Positions 39,101 through 46,780 of a stretch of DNA of 64,000 nt are shown one piece after another (the first letter of the stretch is position 1; the number at the start of each line of letters is the position of its first letter). The stretch covers positions 78,527,719-78,591,718 of the forward strand of contig CM055899.1 of NCBI GenBank assembly GCA_029582155.1, given 5' to 3'. Below the pieces are notes generated by a model that saw only the letters and a program-made list of their open reading frames with translations, was not told the DNA's origin and did no database searches. Both the position numbers and the translations under genes were made by a program. The DNA is from Panopea generosa. Its lineage: Eukaryota > Mollusca > Bivalvia > Adapedonta > Hiatellidae.

Positions 39101-39342
39101 ATCAGTCGCATTCACCGAGCGATCAAACTTGCGAACGGTATTTAACAAGTCTCTCCAACTATGTTTATACAACATCAGTGTCGTCCACAAGTCCAGGACA
39201 GATTGGGATGGAAGTTGTCGCGCAGGATTTACGTATGTCGCTAGGCAACCAGACCACAACTGCTGGGACAAACCTCTATCAAGTGGACCAAAGTGGGGGT
39301 CTGTTCTTGCCAGCAAAATATGATTATGAACCCCAGGAATAA
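16751..39342 (+). CDS. BTB/POZ-AT-hook-ten C2H2 zinc-finger protein gene (9 coding exons)
   Basis: Joining nine exons (listed separately) gives 2865 coding bases, or 954 residues. Every intron phase is consistent (0,0,2,1,2,1,1,0) and zinc fingers are restored across junctions. A BTB/POZ domain spans residues ~20-125 (DDILCDVRL, SAHRIVLMAASPYLK, VVKYLYTGKLEV). A long charged linker holds two AT-hook-like motifs (KRGRPPNK, SRGRPKK; about residues 225-250). Ten C2H2 fingers run from about residue 440 to 755, and a Ser/Thr-rich tail ends the protein. By family knowledge such proteins are nuclear DNA-binding regulators that oligomerise through BTB and often repress transcription. The ATG follows TTTTCAG directly, so an upstream non-coding exon is expected but was not located. 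I cannot assign an orthologue; the BTB + AT-hook + fingers layout resembles ZBTB proteins generally. Unlike its surroundings, the gene shows no disabling lesion. Confidence 0.9.
18355..18530 (+). mobile_element. Pogo-like MITE, copy 1 (intron 1)
   Basis: The element is about 176 bp with terminal inverted repeats (A)GTCAAACCTG / CAGGTTTGACTG and flanking TA. The interior contains repeated TTAAGACAGG/CTTAAGCAGCC motifs. Two more copies in the window (29551-29727 and 44134-44293) match along their length. The CAGTCAAACC-type end and TA target suggest a Tc1/mariner-pogo relative; it has no coding capacity. Confidence 0.75.
19461..19940 (+). repeat. Dispersed repeat family B, copy 2, beside a mariner-like end
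   Basis: The first bases, CGAGGGGTGTTCAAAAGG after a TA, look like a mariner-type terminal inverted repeat, but no matching right end was found. From about 19510 the sequence aligns with 1288-1735 (see that entry). It lies in intron 1 of the BTB gene. Confidence 0.55.
20555..20764 (+). CDS. BTB zinc-finger gene, coding exon 2
   Basis: The exon has 70 codons between acceptor TGCTTTTTAG and donor GAT|GTGAGT. It completes finger 2 (DCTYVAANRHNLDTH), carries finger 3 (ICEFCGKAFKLPNVLATH, then HTGKK linker) and starts finger 4 (CEQCGEKFNQQSGLD). Confidence 0.9.
20832..21080 (+). mobile_element. tRNA-Val-type SINE, head-truncated copy
   Basis: From TGGTCATACCAAAGAC onward it matches the full copy at 43353-43661 almost base for base. 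Shared blocks include GAGGAGAGTTCTAGGTCTGG, AATGTGACTGGGTGGGGTAT and GAATACTGTCTCAAGTAGAC. Most of the tRNA head is missing. It sits just after exon 2 of the BTB gene. Confidence 0.8.
21088..22050 (+). repeat. 34-bp minisatellite (intron 2)
   Basis: The unit is CTGACTGTCTCACAAACTAG plus ATTTATCTCAATAT. Near-identical copies run from 21090 to 21390, degenerate copies to about 21600, and good copies again to 22050, roughly 25 in all. Confidence 0.9.
22493..23180. repeat. Diverged interspersed repeat, CCGTC/ATGGCCC type
   Basis: Phrases such as GTTCTGGTTCAATGATCTTTG, GAGTTATTGCCCTTT and AACTTGCATAGAAG recur here and in the 35.5-36.4 kb array. This looks like an old copy of the same non-coding family. 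Confidence 0.45.
23646..23788 (+). CDS. BTB zinc-finger gene, coding exon 3
   Basis: The exon lies between acceptor TTTTTCAG and donor GC|GTAAGT. It completes finger 4 with VHIKRHH and encodes finger 5 (CHLCSEKFLQKSELVWH LFKTH). It ends in phase 2. Confidence 0.9.
24045..25395 (+). repeat. About 167-bp tandem array with nuclear-receptor-like sites, block 1
   Basis: About seven units of roughly 167 bp each contain GTCCGGCCTGTAACTTTGTC, GATCAACATAACATGA, AAGACCCA and AAAGGTCAAGGTCACA. The block ends with a distinctive segment (GATGTCAAGGTTACACAAAG ... TTTTTCACAGACCATTTGGG) that is repeated at the end of block 2. It lies in intron 3 of the BTB gene. Confidence 0.85.
25675..25815 (-). mobile_element. 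tRNA-derived SINE, minus strand
   Basis: On the minus strand a tRNA-like head (AGTGGTAGTGCATTGGATAG, then B-box-like GCAGGTTTGATTCCTGA) is followed by a tail ending CTACCCAGGAAACAG. The tail matches the SINE fragments at 5780 and 30215-30725. Confidence 0.55.
26035..27300 (+). repeat. About 167-bp tandem array, block 2 (duplicate of block 1)
   Basis: The units and their order correspond to 24045-25395, including the unique terminal segment. The pair is therefore a duplication about 1.9 kb apart, or an expansion of one composite element, rather than two unrelated arrays. Confidence 0.85.
28245..28318 (+). CDS. BTB zinc-finger gene, coding exon 4
   Basis: A 74-base exon with acceptor TTTTCTGCAG encodes finger 6 (YICEICNYLTKSSQDLERH ENAHK). 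The donor AAAG|GTCTGG is weak, but phase and finger structure fit. Confidence 0.85.
28534..28603 (+). CDS. BTB zinc-finger gene, coding exon 5 (linker)
   Basis: A 70-base exon lies between acceptor TTCCTCTCCAG and donor ATG|GTAAAT. It encodes GHGDVERGGRLIAKSGDIGK and then IRR, a short inter-finger linker. Alone it has no domain. It is supported because skipping it would break the frame between exons 4 (phase 1) and 6 (phase 2). A mutually exclusive arrangement is possible. Confidence 0.7.
29396..29505 (+). repeat. 21-bp minisatellite
   Basis: About five units of CCCTGTATATGGAGATATA plus TA lie in tandem, one with a TATACGG variant. They are in intron 5 of the BTB gene. Confidence 0.85.
29551..29727 (+). 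mobile_element. Pogo-like MITE, copy 2 (intron 5)
   Basis: It is flanked by TA on both sides and starts CAGTCAAACCTGTCTTAAGC. It ends with the inverted CAGGTTTGACTC, 177 bp in all. It matches copy 1 along its whole length. Confidence 0.8.
30215..30475 (-). mobile_element. SINE remnant, minus strand
   Basis: It begins with the tail block CTTCCTGGGTAGAACCAGTA (minus-strand 3' end) shared with other SINE copies. It ends in a degenerate tRNA-like head. Confidence 0.45.
30590..30725 (+). mobile_element. SINE remnant, plus strand
   Basis: A tRNA-like head (GGAGTGCTTGGGCTACTG ... GTCGTGAGTTCAATCC, a B box) is followed by the family tail TTGGTATTGGTTCTGCCCAG GAAG. It stands head to head with the minus-strand copy just upstream. 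Confidence 0.55.
30936..31009 (+). CDS. BTB zinc-finger gene, coding exon 6
   Basis: A 74-base exon with acceptor TATACACAG and donor GCAG|GTAAGT encodes finger 7 (YVCDICGYKSRKGHDFVRH TNAH). Confidence 0.9.
31140..31965 (+). repeat. 25-bp minisatellite (intron 6)
   Basis: About 32 units of GAGGTTGAAGGTTACTCCCA CTGTT occur, with GAGGTTAAAGGTTACTCTCA as the main variant. Variants alternate in a patterned way, which suggests higher-order expansion. The array ends in a short G run. Confidence 0.95.
32440..34380 (+). repeat. 40-bp minisatellite ending in a splice acceptor (intron 6)
   Basis: Roughly 48 units of GGGATGACTTGTATGTTACA plus CATTCTCTATATAACAATTA occur, with A/T-rich variation. Toward the end some units read TGTATGTTACAG. 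The last such TTACAG at 34380 is the 3' splice site of exon 7. Confidence 0.95.
34381..34464 (+). CDS. BTB zinc-finger gene, coding exon 7
   Basis: The exon encodes finger 8 (FTCPICQKSCSTKSELKRH VRFH). Its acceptor, TGTATGTTACAG, is the end of the last unit of the 40-bp minisatellite that fills the preceding intron. The donor is GGAG|GTAAGG. Confidence 0.9.
34703..34797 (+). CDS. BTB zinc-finger gene, coding exon 8
   Basis: The exon starts after CAATTTCAG and encodes the GEKSFK linker and finger 9 (CTFQGCTYACVDTIGLSKH VKLMH). It ends in phase 0 at AAG|GTGAGA. Confidence 0.9.
35455..36460 (+). repeat. About 155-bp tandem array, CCGTC-type family (intron 8)
   Basis: About five units begin CTTGTCCGGGCTATTTCTCT and include ACAACCTCAGGTTGGAATTT, ATGAAACTTGCTAGGATGCA and TTCACGGAGTTATGGCCCTT. 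A CGTCCGTGCGTGCATTCGTG-like leader precedes them. This is a common non-coding repeat type in molluscs (recalled knowledge). Confidence 0.85.
36950..38255 (+). repeat. 65-bp minisatellite (intron 8)
   Basis: Twenty highly uniform units contain TGTATAAATGTATAATAACA, TACAATCGTAATGTTCTAGT, CAGTTATTAATACTATATAG and TCTGG. Two units share an ATATATCAGGTGTTTAAATG-type variant, pointing to block duplication. The array ends about 400 bases before exon 9. Confidence 0.95.
38366..38500 (+). repeat. Dispersed repeat shared with 39790-39900
   Basis: The block CCCAGCTCTCCCGATTGGGT followed by TGTTAAATAGCA recurs as CCTAGCTCTCCCAGTTGGGT and AGTTAAATAGCA at about 39800. One copy lies on each side of the last BTB exon. 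Confidence 0.5.
38671..39342 (+). CDS. BTB zinc-finger gene, terminal coding exon 9
   Basis: The exon follows TTTATTTTCAG and encodes finger 10 (FMCPVCPYRTGVKGNVDKH IRTVH). About 195 residues without a recognised domain follow, rich in Ser, Thr, Glu and Asp. The stop is TAA at 39340-39342, and the tail DYEPQE is acidic. Confidence 0.9.
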   Translation, partial: NFKPFMCPVCPYRTGVKGNVDKHIRTVHNLDVVTKHTVHLKMKYAHFQSGDIITKDGRLVATAEDRKKLEERQSENEDKGVMDSETAMSVRGISNLSASEESKDDNMEASTSLEKIKTYSGHSSATLNHSYPPHSADVTVTSEDQSHSPSDQTCERYLTSLSNYVYTTSVSSTSPGQIGMEVVAQDLRMSLGNQTTTAGTNLYQVDQSGGLFLPAKYDYEPQE

Positions 39343-39374
39343 TCAAAATTGTTTCTTTATTTAATTAGACCAAA

Positions 39375-39380
39375 AATAAA
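39375..39380 (+). terminator. Polyadenylation signal of the BTB gene
   Basis: AATAAA lies 33 bases after the stop codon of exon 9, a short but acceptable 3' UTR. Confidence 0.55.
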
Positions 39381-39956
39381 AGACATTTGATTGTGATTTC
39401 AATTTGATCTGTTAAACAGGTTTACATTTTTGATAGAGACGGAACAACTATGTGAAGGTTATCGCACAGAGTTTAAGTGCTGTCTATTTTCAACTTGCGT
39501 GTCAATTTTGTTACATTTTGGTTTATTTGACATACTAAACTATTTTCGGTTTACATTTATTAATGATAGCGAGATGCTTTTTAATATCCATTAATTTATT
39601 TTTTAAGACATTTATATTGTTTATCTTGAAACACTTCCTTTAAGAGTAGAAAGGAGCAGCTTTTTATAAATATTATAAAGAACATATGTTAACAAACTGT
39701 TTACATTTTGTTATTTTTAGATCCCATTCATACAAAAGGTGGCATTTATTGCTGAATATTTTCTTTGAGCAACACATTATATCTAAGTCTGCAGAATAGA
39801 CCTAGCTCTCCCAGTTGGGTTAGTTAAATAGCAGCTCAGTTGAGCACATTCCAAATGGTACCCATGGGATAAAATTGGACCAAAACTTATTTGTTGTTGT
39901 CATTTTGTTTTTTTAGCCAATTAAAACTCCACATGCCCACTTAAATCTCATGTTAA

Positions 39957-40425
39957 AGGGATTATATTGGCATATTACCGTCAATTCCCTGTCATAAATA
40001 CACACGCCCAGCATGAAGATACACGTATAACTTAGAGATATACGCATCTAAAGAGTCTAATTGCATAACCTCTTTATAACAAACATCAAGTTTTTGAAGC
40101 CACGTCTTTGTTTTGTTTATATTTGCCATTTTCAATGAACCGCTTTTGGGTTTCCAATTAATCATCGGATAACATTGTGAAGACTCGTTCCTGACCTTGT
40201 TTTCAAGGCTTTGTTCAGGAAGTTTACGAAGTTCAATGTTAACATTGCGCAATACTTTACTGCGGGCCATATGAAAGTTTTGGCCAATATTCAATTAATG
40301 TTTATTTGATCACTTTCAAGTAAATAAAGGTTATACGTCAATACATAAGCATTGTTTTGTGCACACTGCATACAGGAAAAGTCTGGATTAACAACGTGTT
40401 TGTGTTACTTGCCAATATAATCCCT
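39957..40425. mobile_element. TTAA-flanked MITE (piggyBac/Kolobok-like)
   Basis: Perfect 16-bp terminal inverted repeats AGGGATTATATTGGCA (39957-39972) and TGCCAATATAATCCCT (40410-40425) are flanked by TTAA on both sides (39953-39956, 40426-40429). The element is 469 bp. A minus-strand 100-codon open frame (39992-40294) inside shows no motif I recognise. TTAA targets are used by piggyBac and Kolobok; AGGG-type ends favour the latter. Superfamily assignment is inference. Confidence 0.85.
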
Positions 40426-40429
40426 TTAA

Positions 40430-43340
40430 AGAAGGAGGGGTGTGTTTGGTTAGGGGAGTGGGGGGGGCAGATATGGATTATGAATTGAGCCACACAGTTT
40501 ATTCAAATTTGGTGAAGATATGAGAAGTGGAAGAAACCAGAGTGTCCACCTACCTGTACATATGGGTTAAAGTAATGGGTCATTATGACAATATAAAGAG
40601 AGAGTTTATTTTTACAAAATAACAGAGCTTGGCAGAAAAAAATGCTATGATTGTGGTGTCCATGTTACTACGAATTCAAATGAATTTCTTTCAAGTGAAA
40701 ATTCACGTGATTTTAATAAATGAATTTGGTTAAAAAATATGGTATAAAAATATCACGAATCAATTAAGGTTACATAGTAACCAGAGCTGCATTCATTTCA
40801 AACATGAATGGTTGTTAACAGAACAAACAGCCATTAAGGGAACAAATTGGATGACTGCAGCACAATATCTTGATTTATCATTTAGTCACAATTTTAAACA
40901 AGCCAAGAGTTCCTAAGGGTGTTTGCTAATATTATATAAACACTTGCAGCGAACACTTTTGTTTATTCAACTCCTATTTACTGGTATGGAACATAAACCT
41001 GGCCCAAGTTGAAGCTGCAACACTTGTTATAAATACCATCAAAGTTATCAGATTTTGACAACCAAGGTCAATTTACAGTTCACATCAATCTCTTCATATG
41101 AAAATTTTCAGCATAATATTTCTTTAAGTGTTAAATATATTAACATGTTGAATTATTAATTCCTTATTGTTTAATAGTTATTATATCGAGATAAATCAGA
41201 TATTTAAAGCTAAGTAATGACTTCTTAGTCCTGTGACCCAAAACTACATCTTAAAGTGAATGTATCAGTATTTTTTAAACTTTTAAAATTAGTTAAAAAC
41301 ATTTTTTTACAACATATCATGCTTATATATACTCACTGACCCCGTATTCACAGAGCAACTTAACAGAAGAATTGTATGCATCAACTACTGCTCTTGCTGC
41401 ACCCTGGAATCATGCAGGAGTTTAATAATTTAATCCCAATTATGAATTTGACACAAAATTATAAAAATAGACATGGCACCCATTTGGAGAATTCCTACCA
41501 CTCTGCAAAGATTGACAGTGAGCATATCCTAGTGCAGCACCCTCGAATAACACAAGGGTTGATAATTTAACCATAATTATGAATATGGCAAAAATTCAGA
41601 CCCACATCAACTGTATTGGAATAAATAAAATAACAAAAAGACAACAAACTAAACTGTAAAGTATACTTTAATTGGTAAACTGAGTAATATGGCATTTAAT
41701 TAAACAAATAATCATAGAATACCTGAATATGTTTTGTTTAGTTTATTTGACAAAATCCAGGGAATTATATAGAGAAGGTAAGCTACTCATTGAGATAATG
41801 GGAAAGCATGAGTATTCACCAAGATCTTGTTTTCATTTACCTAAATTTCCATCTATCTCGAAAAATACAACTAAAAAATGGTAACTTTGCAGAATGTAAT
41901 TATCAAGAAAATGAAGTGTGTTTAAAAAATGGTTGAAGAAGTTTTGATAACAAAATTTGAAATTGCCACTGAAAAAAAAACAACATACAACCAATTGAAC
42001 AAAACAAAACTACTTGAAATATTACTTCAAACTGCAATGTTAATTTTGCGCATTCAAAACATTATAAAACCTTTAAGGTCACATACAATGCTATGCGCAA
42101 CAAATCATTTAACTTTGAACTCTGAATGATTAATTTGCTAAATAATATATTTCGTCAACATTTATTTGGGAGATGTAAGTTTCCAATCCTTCTGTTTGTA
42201 AGTTCTTGGCAATGTCAGCATAAATAAAATGTCCTGTTGTTAATAATGTAAATAATTATGTTTCCATGGCCGGTAATCCTGTAATTAACAGCAATCAAAA
42301 TAACTTTGGTCCACTCGACTCAACTGTTGGTCCTATAAACTGTTGGTCCTATAAACTGTTGGTCCTGTAAACCTTTGGTCCTGTGAACTGTTGGTCCTGT
42401 AAACTTTTGGTCCTGTAAACTGTTGGTACTGTAAACCTTTGGTCCTGTACTTGTTGGTACTGTAAACCTTTGGTCCTGTAAACCTTTGGTCCTGTAAACT
42501 GTTGGTCCTGTAAACCTTTGGTCCTGTAAACTGTTGGTCCTGTAAACCTTTGGTTCTGTAAACTGTTGGTCCTGTAAACCTTTGGTCCTGTAAACTGTTG
42601 GTCCTGTAAACCTTTGGTCCTGTAAACTGTTGGTCCTGTAAACCTTTGGTCCTGTTAACATTTGGTCCTGTAAACTGTTGGTCCTGTAAACCTTTGGTCC
42701 TATAAACCTTTGGTCCTAAAAACCTTTGGTCCTATAAACCTTCGATCCTATAAACCTTTGATCCTATAAACCTTTGGTCAAAAGTAACACGCATAGAGGG
42801 ACTCATGGCAGTTTCAGTCAATTTTCATTTAACACTATTTTTAAGACAGTATACTATCTACAGGACGAATGCATATATCTTGTGAATGGTTGAAAGGCAT
42901 CCCATTTGACTGGTTAAAGATTAGTCATCATATATCTCAAAAAGAGCAAAATATACTGAAAGAATAAAAAATAAAATGCCAAATAAATTTCAGATTCTCA
43001 TTTTCAAACTAATTCAAACGATATTTACAGTTTCAGAATATACATGTAAAGGTATCCATTGACAAGAGTATTAATAAAATACCTTTGTACAAATATTATA
43101 AAACTTTGAATATCACTTACAATAGTTTGATAATCTAAACAATTTGGCATTATATTATTGTGCTTAACTGACATCATAACCTAAAAGTTCCAATTTAGTG
43201 TATTATAGTACACAACATGTATTTCATCTATCCTTTTAGTATATATTCTTATTACACCAGTTTCTACAAACATATAGTAAAAATTAAAAAAAAAAAGAAG
43301 AAAATATCAGTAAGGGTACTTTTTTAAAAGATTTTTTTGT
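40430..43340. other. Intergenic DNA, no gene
   Basis: It contains a family A repeat copy at about 42050-42200 (AATTTGCTAAATAATATATT, TTTCGTCAACATTTATTTGG, GATGTAAGTTTCCAATCCTT). The 16-bp minisatellite is listed separately. No supported exon was seen. Confidence 0.5.
42308..42775 (+). repeat. 16/32-bp minisatellite
   Basis: About 29 units of CCTGTAAACCTTTGGT and CCTGTAAACTGTTGGT largely alternate, giving a 32-bp higher-order period. They degrade to CCTATAAACCTTTGAT at the right end. The minus-strand open frame through it is a by-product of the period. Confidence 0.95.
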
Positions 43341-43352
43341 CTTATTTTTAAG

Positions 43353-43661
43353 GCCGCAGCATGGTCTAGTGGTAGAGCGTTCGCCTCACATGCGGAAGGT
43401 CGTGGGTTCAGTCCCCGGCCGGGTCATACCAAAGACTTTAAAAATGGTACTTAAAGCTTCCTTGCTTGATGCTCAGCATTTAGAGGAGAGTTCTAGGTCT
43501 GGTCAGCCCACTGTCAGTATAATGTGACTGGGTGGGGTATCATACCATGTGTCTGCGACATGATACTCCAGTGTGACAGCACTTAGAATACTGTCTCAAG
43601 TAGACACTGTCGTGATATGACTGAAAAATTGTTGAAAGCGACGCTTAACAACATACAACAT
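43353..43661 (+). mobile_element. Full-length tRNA-Val-derived SINE
   Basis: The head GCATGGTCTAGTGGTAGAGC is followed by a five-pair anticodon stem with loop CTCACAT (anticodon CAC, Val-like). The B box is GGGTTCAGTCCC. A body of about 235 bp is shared with 20832-21080, and the end reads GCGACGCTTAACAACATACA. No long ORF is present. Confidence 0.85.
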
Positions 43662-44133
43662 TGTCTTTATTTCGAAAATTGGTGCAACACCACTAGTTTA
43701 GTAAAAAAAAAAGAAGATAATTTTTTTTTAATATGAAAATTCCGATAGAAATGCTGGGAGATTAATATTTCCATATAGTTGAAATTTAGCATTTATATGT
43801 GTAAAGATTAGTTTGAAGCATGAGTAACAAGTAAAAATCTATTTTTTATTTCAACATTGCCACGTGTCCGTGCTAGGTTGTAGTTGCTAATCAATTTCCA
43901 TAAACCGCTGTACATAAGTTATAAACCCTGGAACAAATTCTTGACATACCTGGAAAACTTGCCAGAATTTCAGTTATATCCAATCAAGTTCTGTCATTTA
44001 AAACACAAAATGTATGGAATCCCTCCTGGACTGCTTTACACTAAGCTCATTTGTATATAAACATGCCAGAGAAAAATGCCCGAAGTCTCATGAGGTGAAG
44101 TAAAATTTACATAAACCAGAGTCTCATAAATTA

Positions 44134-44293
44134 CAGTAAAACCTGTGTAAGCGGCCACCTCTGTAAAGCAGCCACTTGTCTTTAGCAGTCACATTTGCTA
44201 TTTCCCATTGCTACACATTAAGAAAAATTTACCTGTCTTAAAAGGCCACTTTAACCCCTTCCCTTAACTGGGTGCTCAAGACTTATTTAACTA
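44134..44293 (-). mobile_element. Pogo-like MITE, copy 3 (diverged)
   Basis: It starts TA-CAGTAAAACCTGTGTAAGC. It is the reverse complement of copies 1 and 2 through TAAAGCAGCCACTTGTCTTT and CCTGTCTTAAAAGGCCACTT. The right end is eroded after GCTCAAGAC. Confidence 0.65.
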
Positions 44294-45706
44294 TAAGCCT
44301 AATGAAAAATTTTCTTGCCATTTTGTGATTTTCAGCAGACCCTGGTTTTATGAGTTTAAGTATAGTATCAGACTTAAATGTTGTCATGAAACCAGGGCTA
44401 TAGGCCTTTCGCTTCAGCATACAGGTCACACCGGGCAGGGCTTGTGCAATATATCAATTCGTTATCAACTACCTCATATGCTTCATTGGCAAATGTACAA
44501 TAATTACAATACATCTGGGATAGCACATACATTTTGAATTCAATAACAGCATTTACTCATAGCATACCAAATTTCCAGTTAAAAAAATACTCTGGGCCAC
44601 CCTTAAAAAAAAATGTTTACTTGCTGTGCTCTGACCAAATATTTTTCATGAGGGAAGGTAGGTACATGTAGCTAGTTATTTTTTGCTACATTTTGATTTT
44701 GTATTGTTTTAAAAAAAATTGGACAGAAATCACGAAACATAAAATTTAATGCTTTCATAGTAAATAAAAAAAGTCTTGGTAGCTGAAATTTTAAATGAGT
44801 AGGTAGGAGCATGGCTAACTTTTTTTTTCTTGGAGCGGCCATATTGTCTAACTGCATTGTCTTTGGAGCGGCCATATTGTCTAACTGCATTGTCTGTACT
44901 TGTAATCTATTAATGAAATTCAGAACTAGATTAAAATTAAATATGATTTATTCTTGTATATTATTAAAGCACATTTCAAAAATAGAAATAAATTTTCAAA
45001 TAATTCTTACATACAAAACCATTTAGACACATGTACATAAATATAAGATAAATCAGTTTATTATTACCCGCTTAGATAGAACATCAGACTTTTGCTTCAC
45101 CAACATTTTACTTAAATACTTTATTTAAATTTGACTGGTTATTTATCTATCATATAATCATTATCAATGAAACCATAGGCAGTTTTACTGGAACTGGTCT
45201 AAAATTATGCTTTTCTTGAAGTACATGTATATGTTGGTGGAACGGGAGCCAGGCTTCTGCTTCACCAACATTTTTTGAAACTTAACTTAATTTTGAATGG
45301 TTACGTAAATATTCTTCAATCAATGTCAGTGAAACAAATGTGTTTTTTCTGAAGCCAGTCTAAAATCATGATCACCTGGATGCTTTTCTTTGATTTAAGT
45401 TTATAAGTAAATATATTGGTGAAAAAGGGCCTAAACAGAACAAACCTGAATCAGAAAAAGTTATCAGTGGAATGGTATTGAATTAATGCTTTACCTCAAA
45501 TGTTTCTTATGACATTATTGGTGGGGAAAGACTTCAGAATGAACTGTAGTAAATCCACGGTCCTTTTTATGTTGCTTATTTTCTTATTTTCATGATGTAA
45601 CTTTTCAGAAATATAGTAAGGTGAAAAATTATTCAAAATTGCCATGTGTCCCTTTAAAAAAAACATAATCTTAACTCAATATAATTATGAACACTAGGGT
45701 CGATCC
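44294..45706. other. Non-coding DNA with a 31-bp duplication
   Basis: TTGGAGCGGCCATATTGTCT followed by AACTGCATTGT occurs twice in tandem at about 44829-44892. No other structure or gene was seen. Confidence 0.5.
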
Positions 45707-45721
45707 GGGTAAGTACGGACA
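45707..45721 (+). repeat. Outer inverted repeat, left
   Basis: GGGTAAGTACGGACA is the exact reverse complement of 63735-63749. Inward of it, a diverged match continues for about 50 bases (TAGGGGTAGT.../TAGGAAAAGT..., both reaching AAGTACAG). Confidence 0.7.
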
Positions 45722-45901
45722 ATAGGGGTAGTACCGACGGTATCAATTAACAAGCAAGTACAGCGCCTACCCTGTCTTTACATCCTACATGTCTTGTTCT
45801 ATGTATATAACAAAACATATCACCTCATCCGGGTATGGTAGGGTAGTTTTAGTTTGTGACATAAACAGATCATGCACGCTCAGATGACACCTACTTCCTT
45901 T

Positions 45902-45942
45902 TGCACCTGTCATTATTTTGCCCGCCCGGGGGGGCGGCGGGC
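45902..45942 (+). repeat. Inner inverted repeat, left (GC-rich)
   Basis: TGCACCTGTCATTATTTTGC, then CCGCCC, a run of seven G, and CGGCGGGC. The same string in reverse complement, with the G run expanded to 30, forms 62161-62224. It lies just upstream of the SAM-domain gene. Confidence 0.85.
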
Positions 45943-46157
45943 ATACACGGGGCTTTAGACAGAACACCATTCCTGAAAGGCGGGAATTTGACAAACTTAT
46001 TGAATCCGGGTACCGGGAAATAGACTTTGGCCGGTTTTTACATCCCGGGGATCGGGAATTTCAACGCCACAAAATAAAAAAGGGGAGTAACCGCGAAAAG
46101 TCGAAAGACGACGGCGATATTTTTATTCGTGTTTTTCTAGCAGCAGACAGCGCATGC

Positions 46158-46245
46158 ATGATGGATGACATATCGAGTTTTTCTGTCGAGAAAATTGTGG
46201 GATGGGGCGAGAAGATTGCCCCAGAAATAGGAAGAATATTCAAAG
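46158..46245 (+). CDS. SAM gene, coding exon A
   Basis: It encodes MMDDISSFSVEKIVGWGEKI and APEIGRIFK, the first half of a SAM domain. The donor AAAG|GTATAC is in phase 1. The frame is open upstream to 45918, but that part is GC-rich and repeat-derived, so I prefer the ATG at 46158 (or 46161). Confidence 0.7.
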
Positions 46246-46259
46246 GTATACAGGGATTG

Positions 46260-46509
46260 TGTTGTGTTTGTGGTATACACAGGAACACATAATAATACTA
46301 TTGAAGTAATGGAACTAAAATGAACGACACAAGGCGTGTGCTCTAACTAAGGTATCAAAGTAGCAAGTGATTCATGGTATGGAAACGCATGTAATTATAG
46401 AGGCAAATTATAAGAGTAGTTCTTATTCTAAGTAAAGGGAAGTAACTACAACATAGAATATGCTAAAGAGTAATCATGAGTTATGAACACATGAATAGAT
46501 AATACAACA
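46260..46509 (-). repeat. 3' LTR of the gypsy element
   Basis: 250 bp; identical to the other LTR except about two base changes and the absence of a 14-bp segment (GTTTAATGCTCAGT-like). It begins TGTTGTGTTTGTGG and ends ATACAACA on the plus strand. Confidence 0.95.
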
Positions 46510-46780
46510 TCTCCTTTCTTATGAAAATGAATGAACAATTCTTATGAATGAAATTCTTTGTATGTTACATTACAAATTACTATCAAAATAATTAATCCAA
46601 CGCGTGTGGCAACATGTGGAGTTTAATTATGTCCGTAATGTCTCATTAGTTCCACTTAATTACTATGTCCAGATAACACTTAAACAACGTGGTGGGAATC
46701 TGTCAGTTCTTGTAAATTAATAGCCACTGACTGTTGATTTAGCATTGCACTGAACTCTAAATGTGAGAGATTATCTAGTT

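Noticed and set aside
42320-42661. Minus-strand 113-codon frame of GPKVYRTNSLQDQRF type
   Set aside because: It is purely the translation of the 16/32-bp minisatellite.
43353-43426. Functional tRNA-Val (CAC)
   Set aside because: It resembles tRNA-Val through the anticodon arm, but the body continues as a dispersed repeat also found at 20832.
45918-46157. Coding start of the SAM gene at 45918 (MPARGGGG...)
   Set aside because: This part overlaps the GC-rich inverted repeat and reads as repeat-derived. ATG at 46158 fits the SAM-domain start better.
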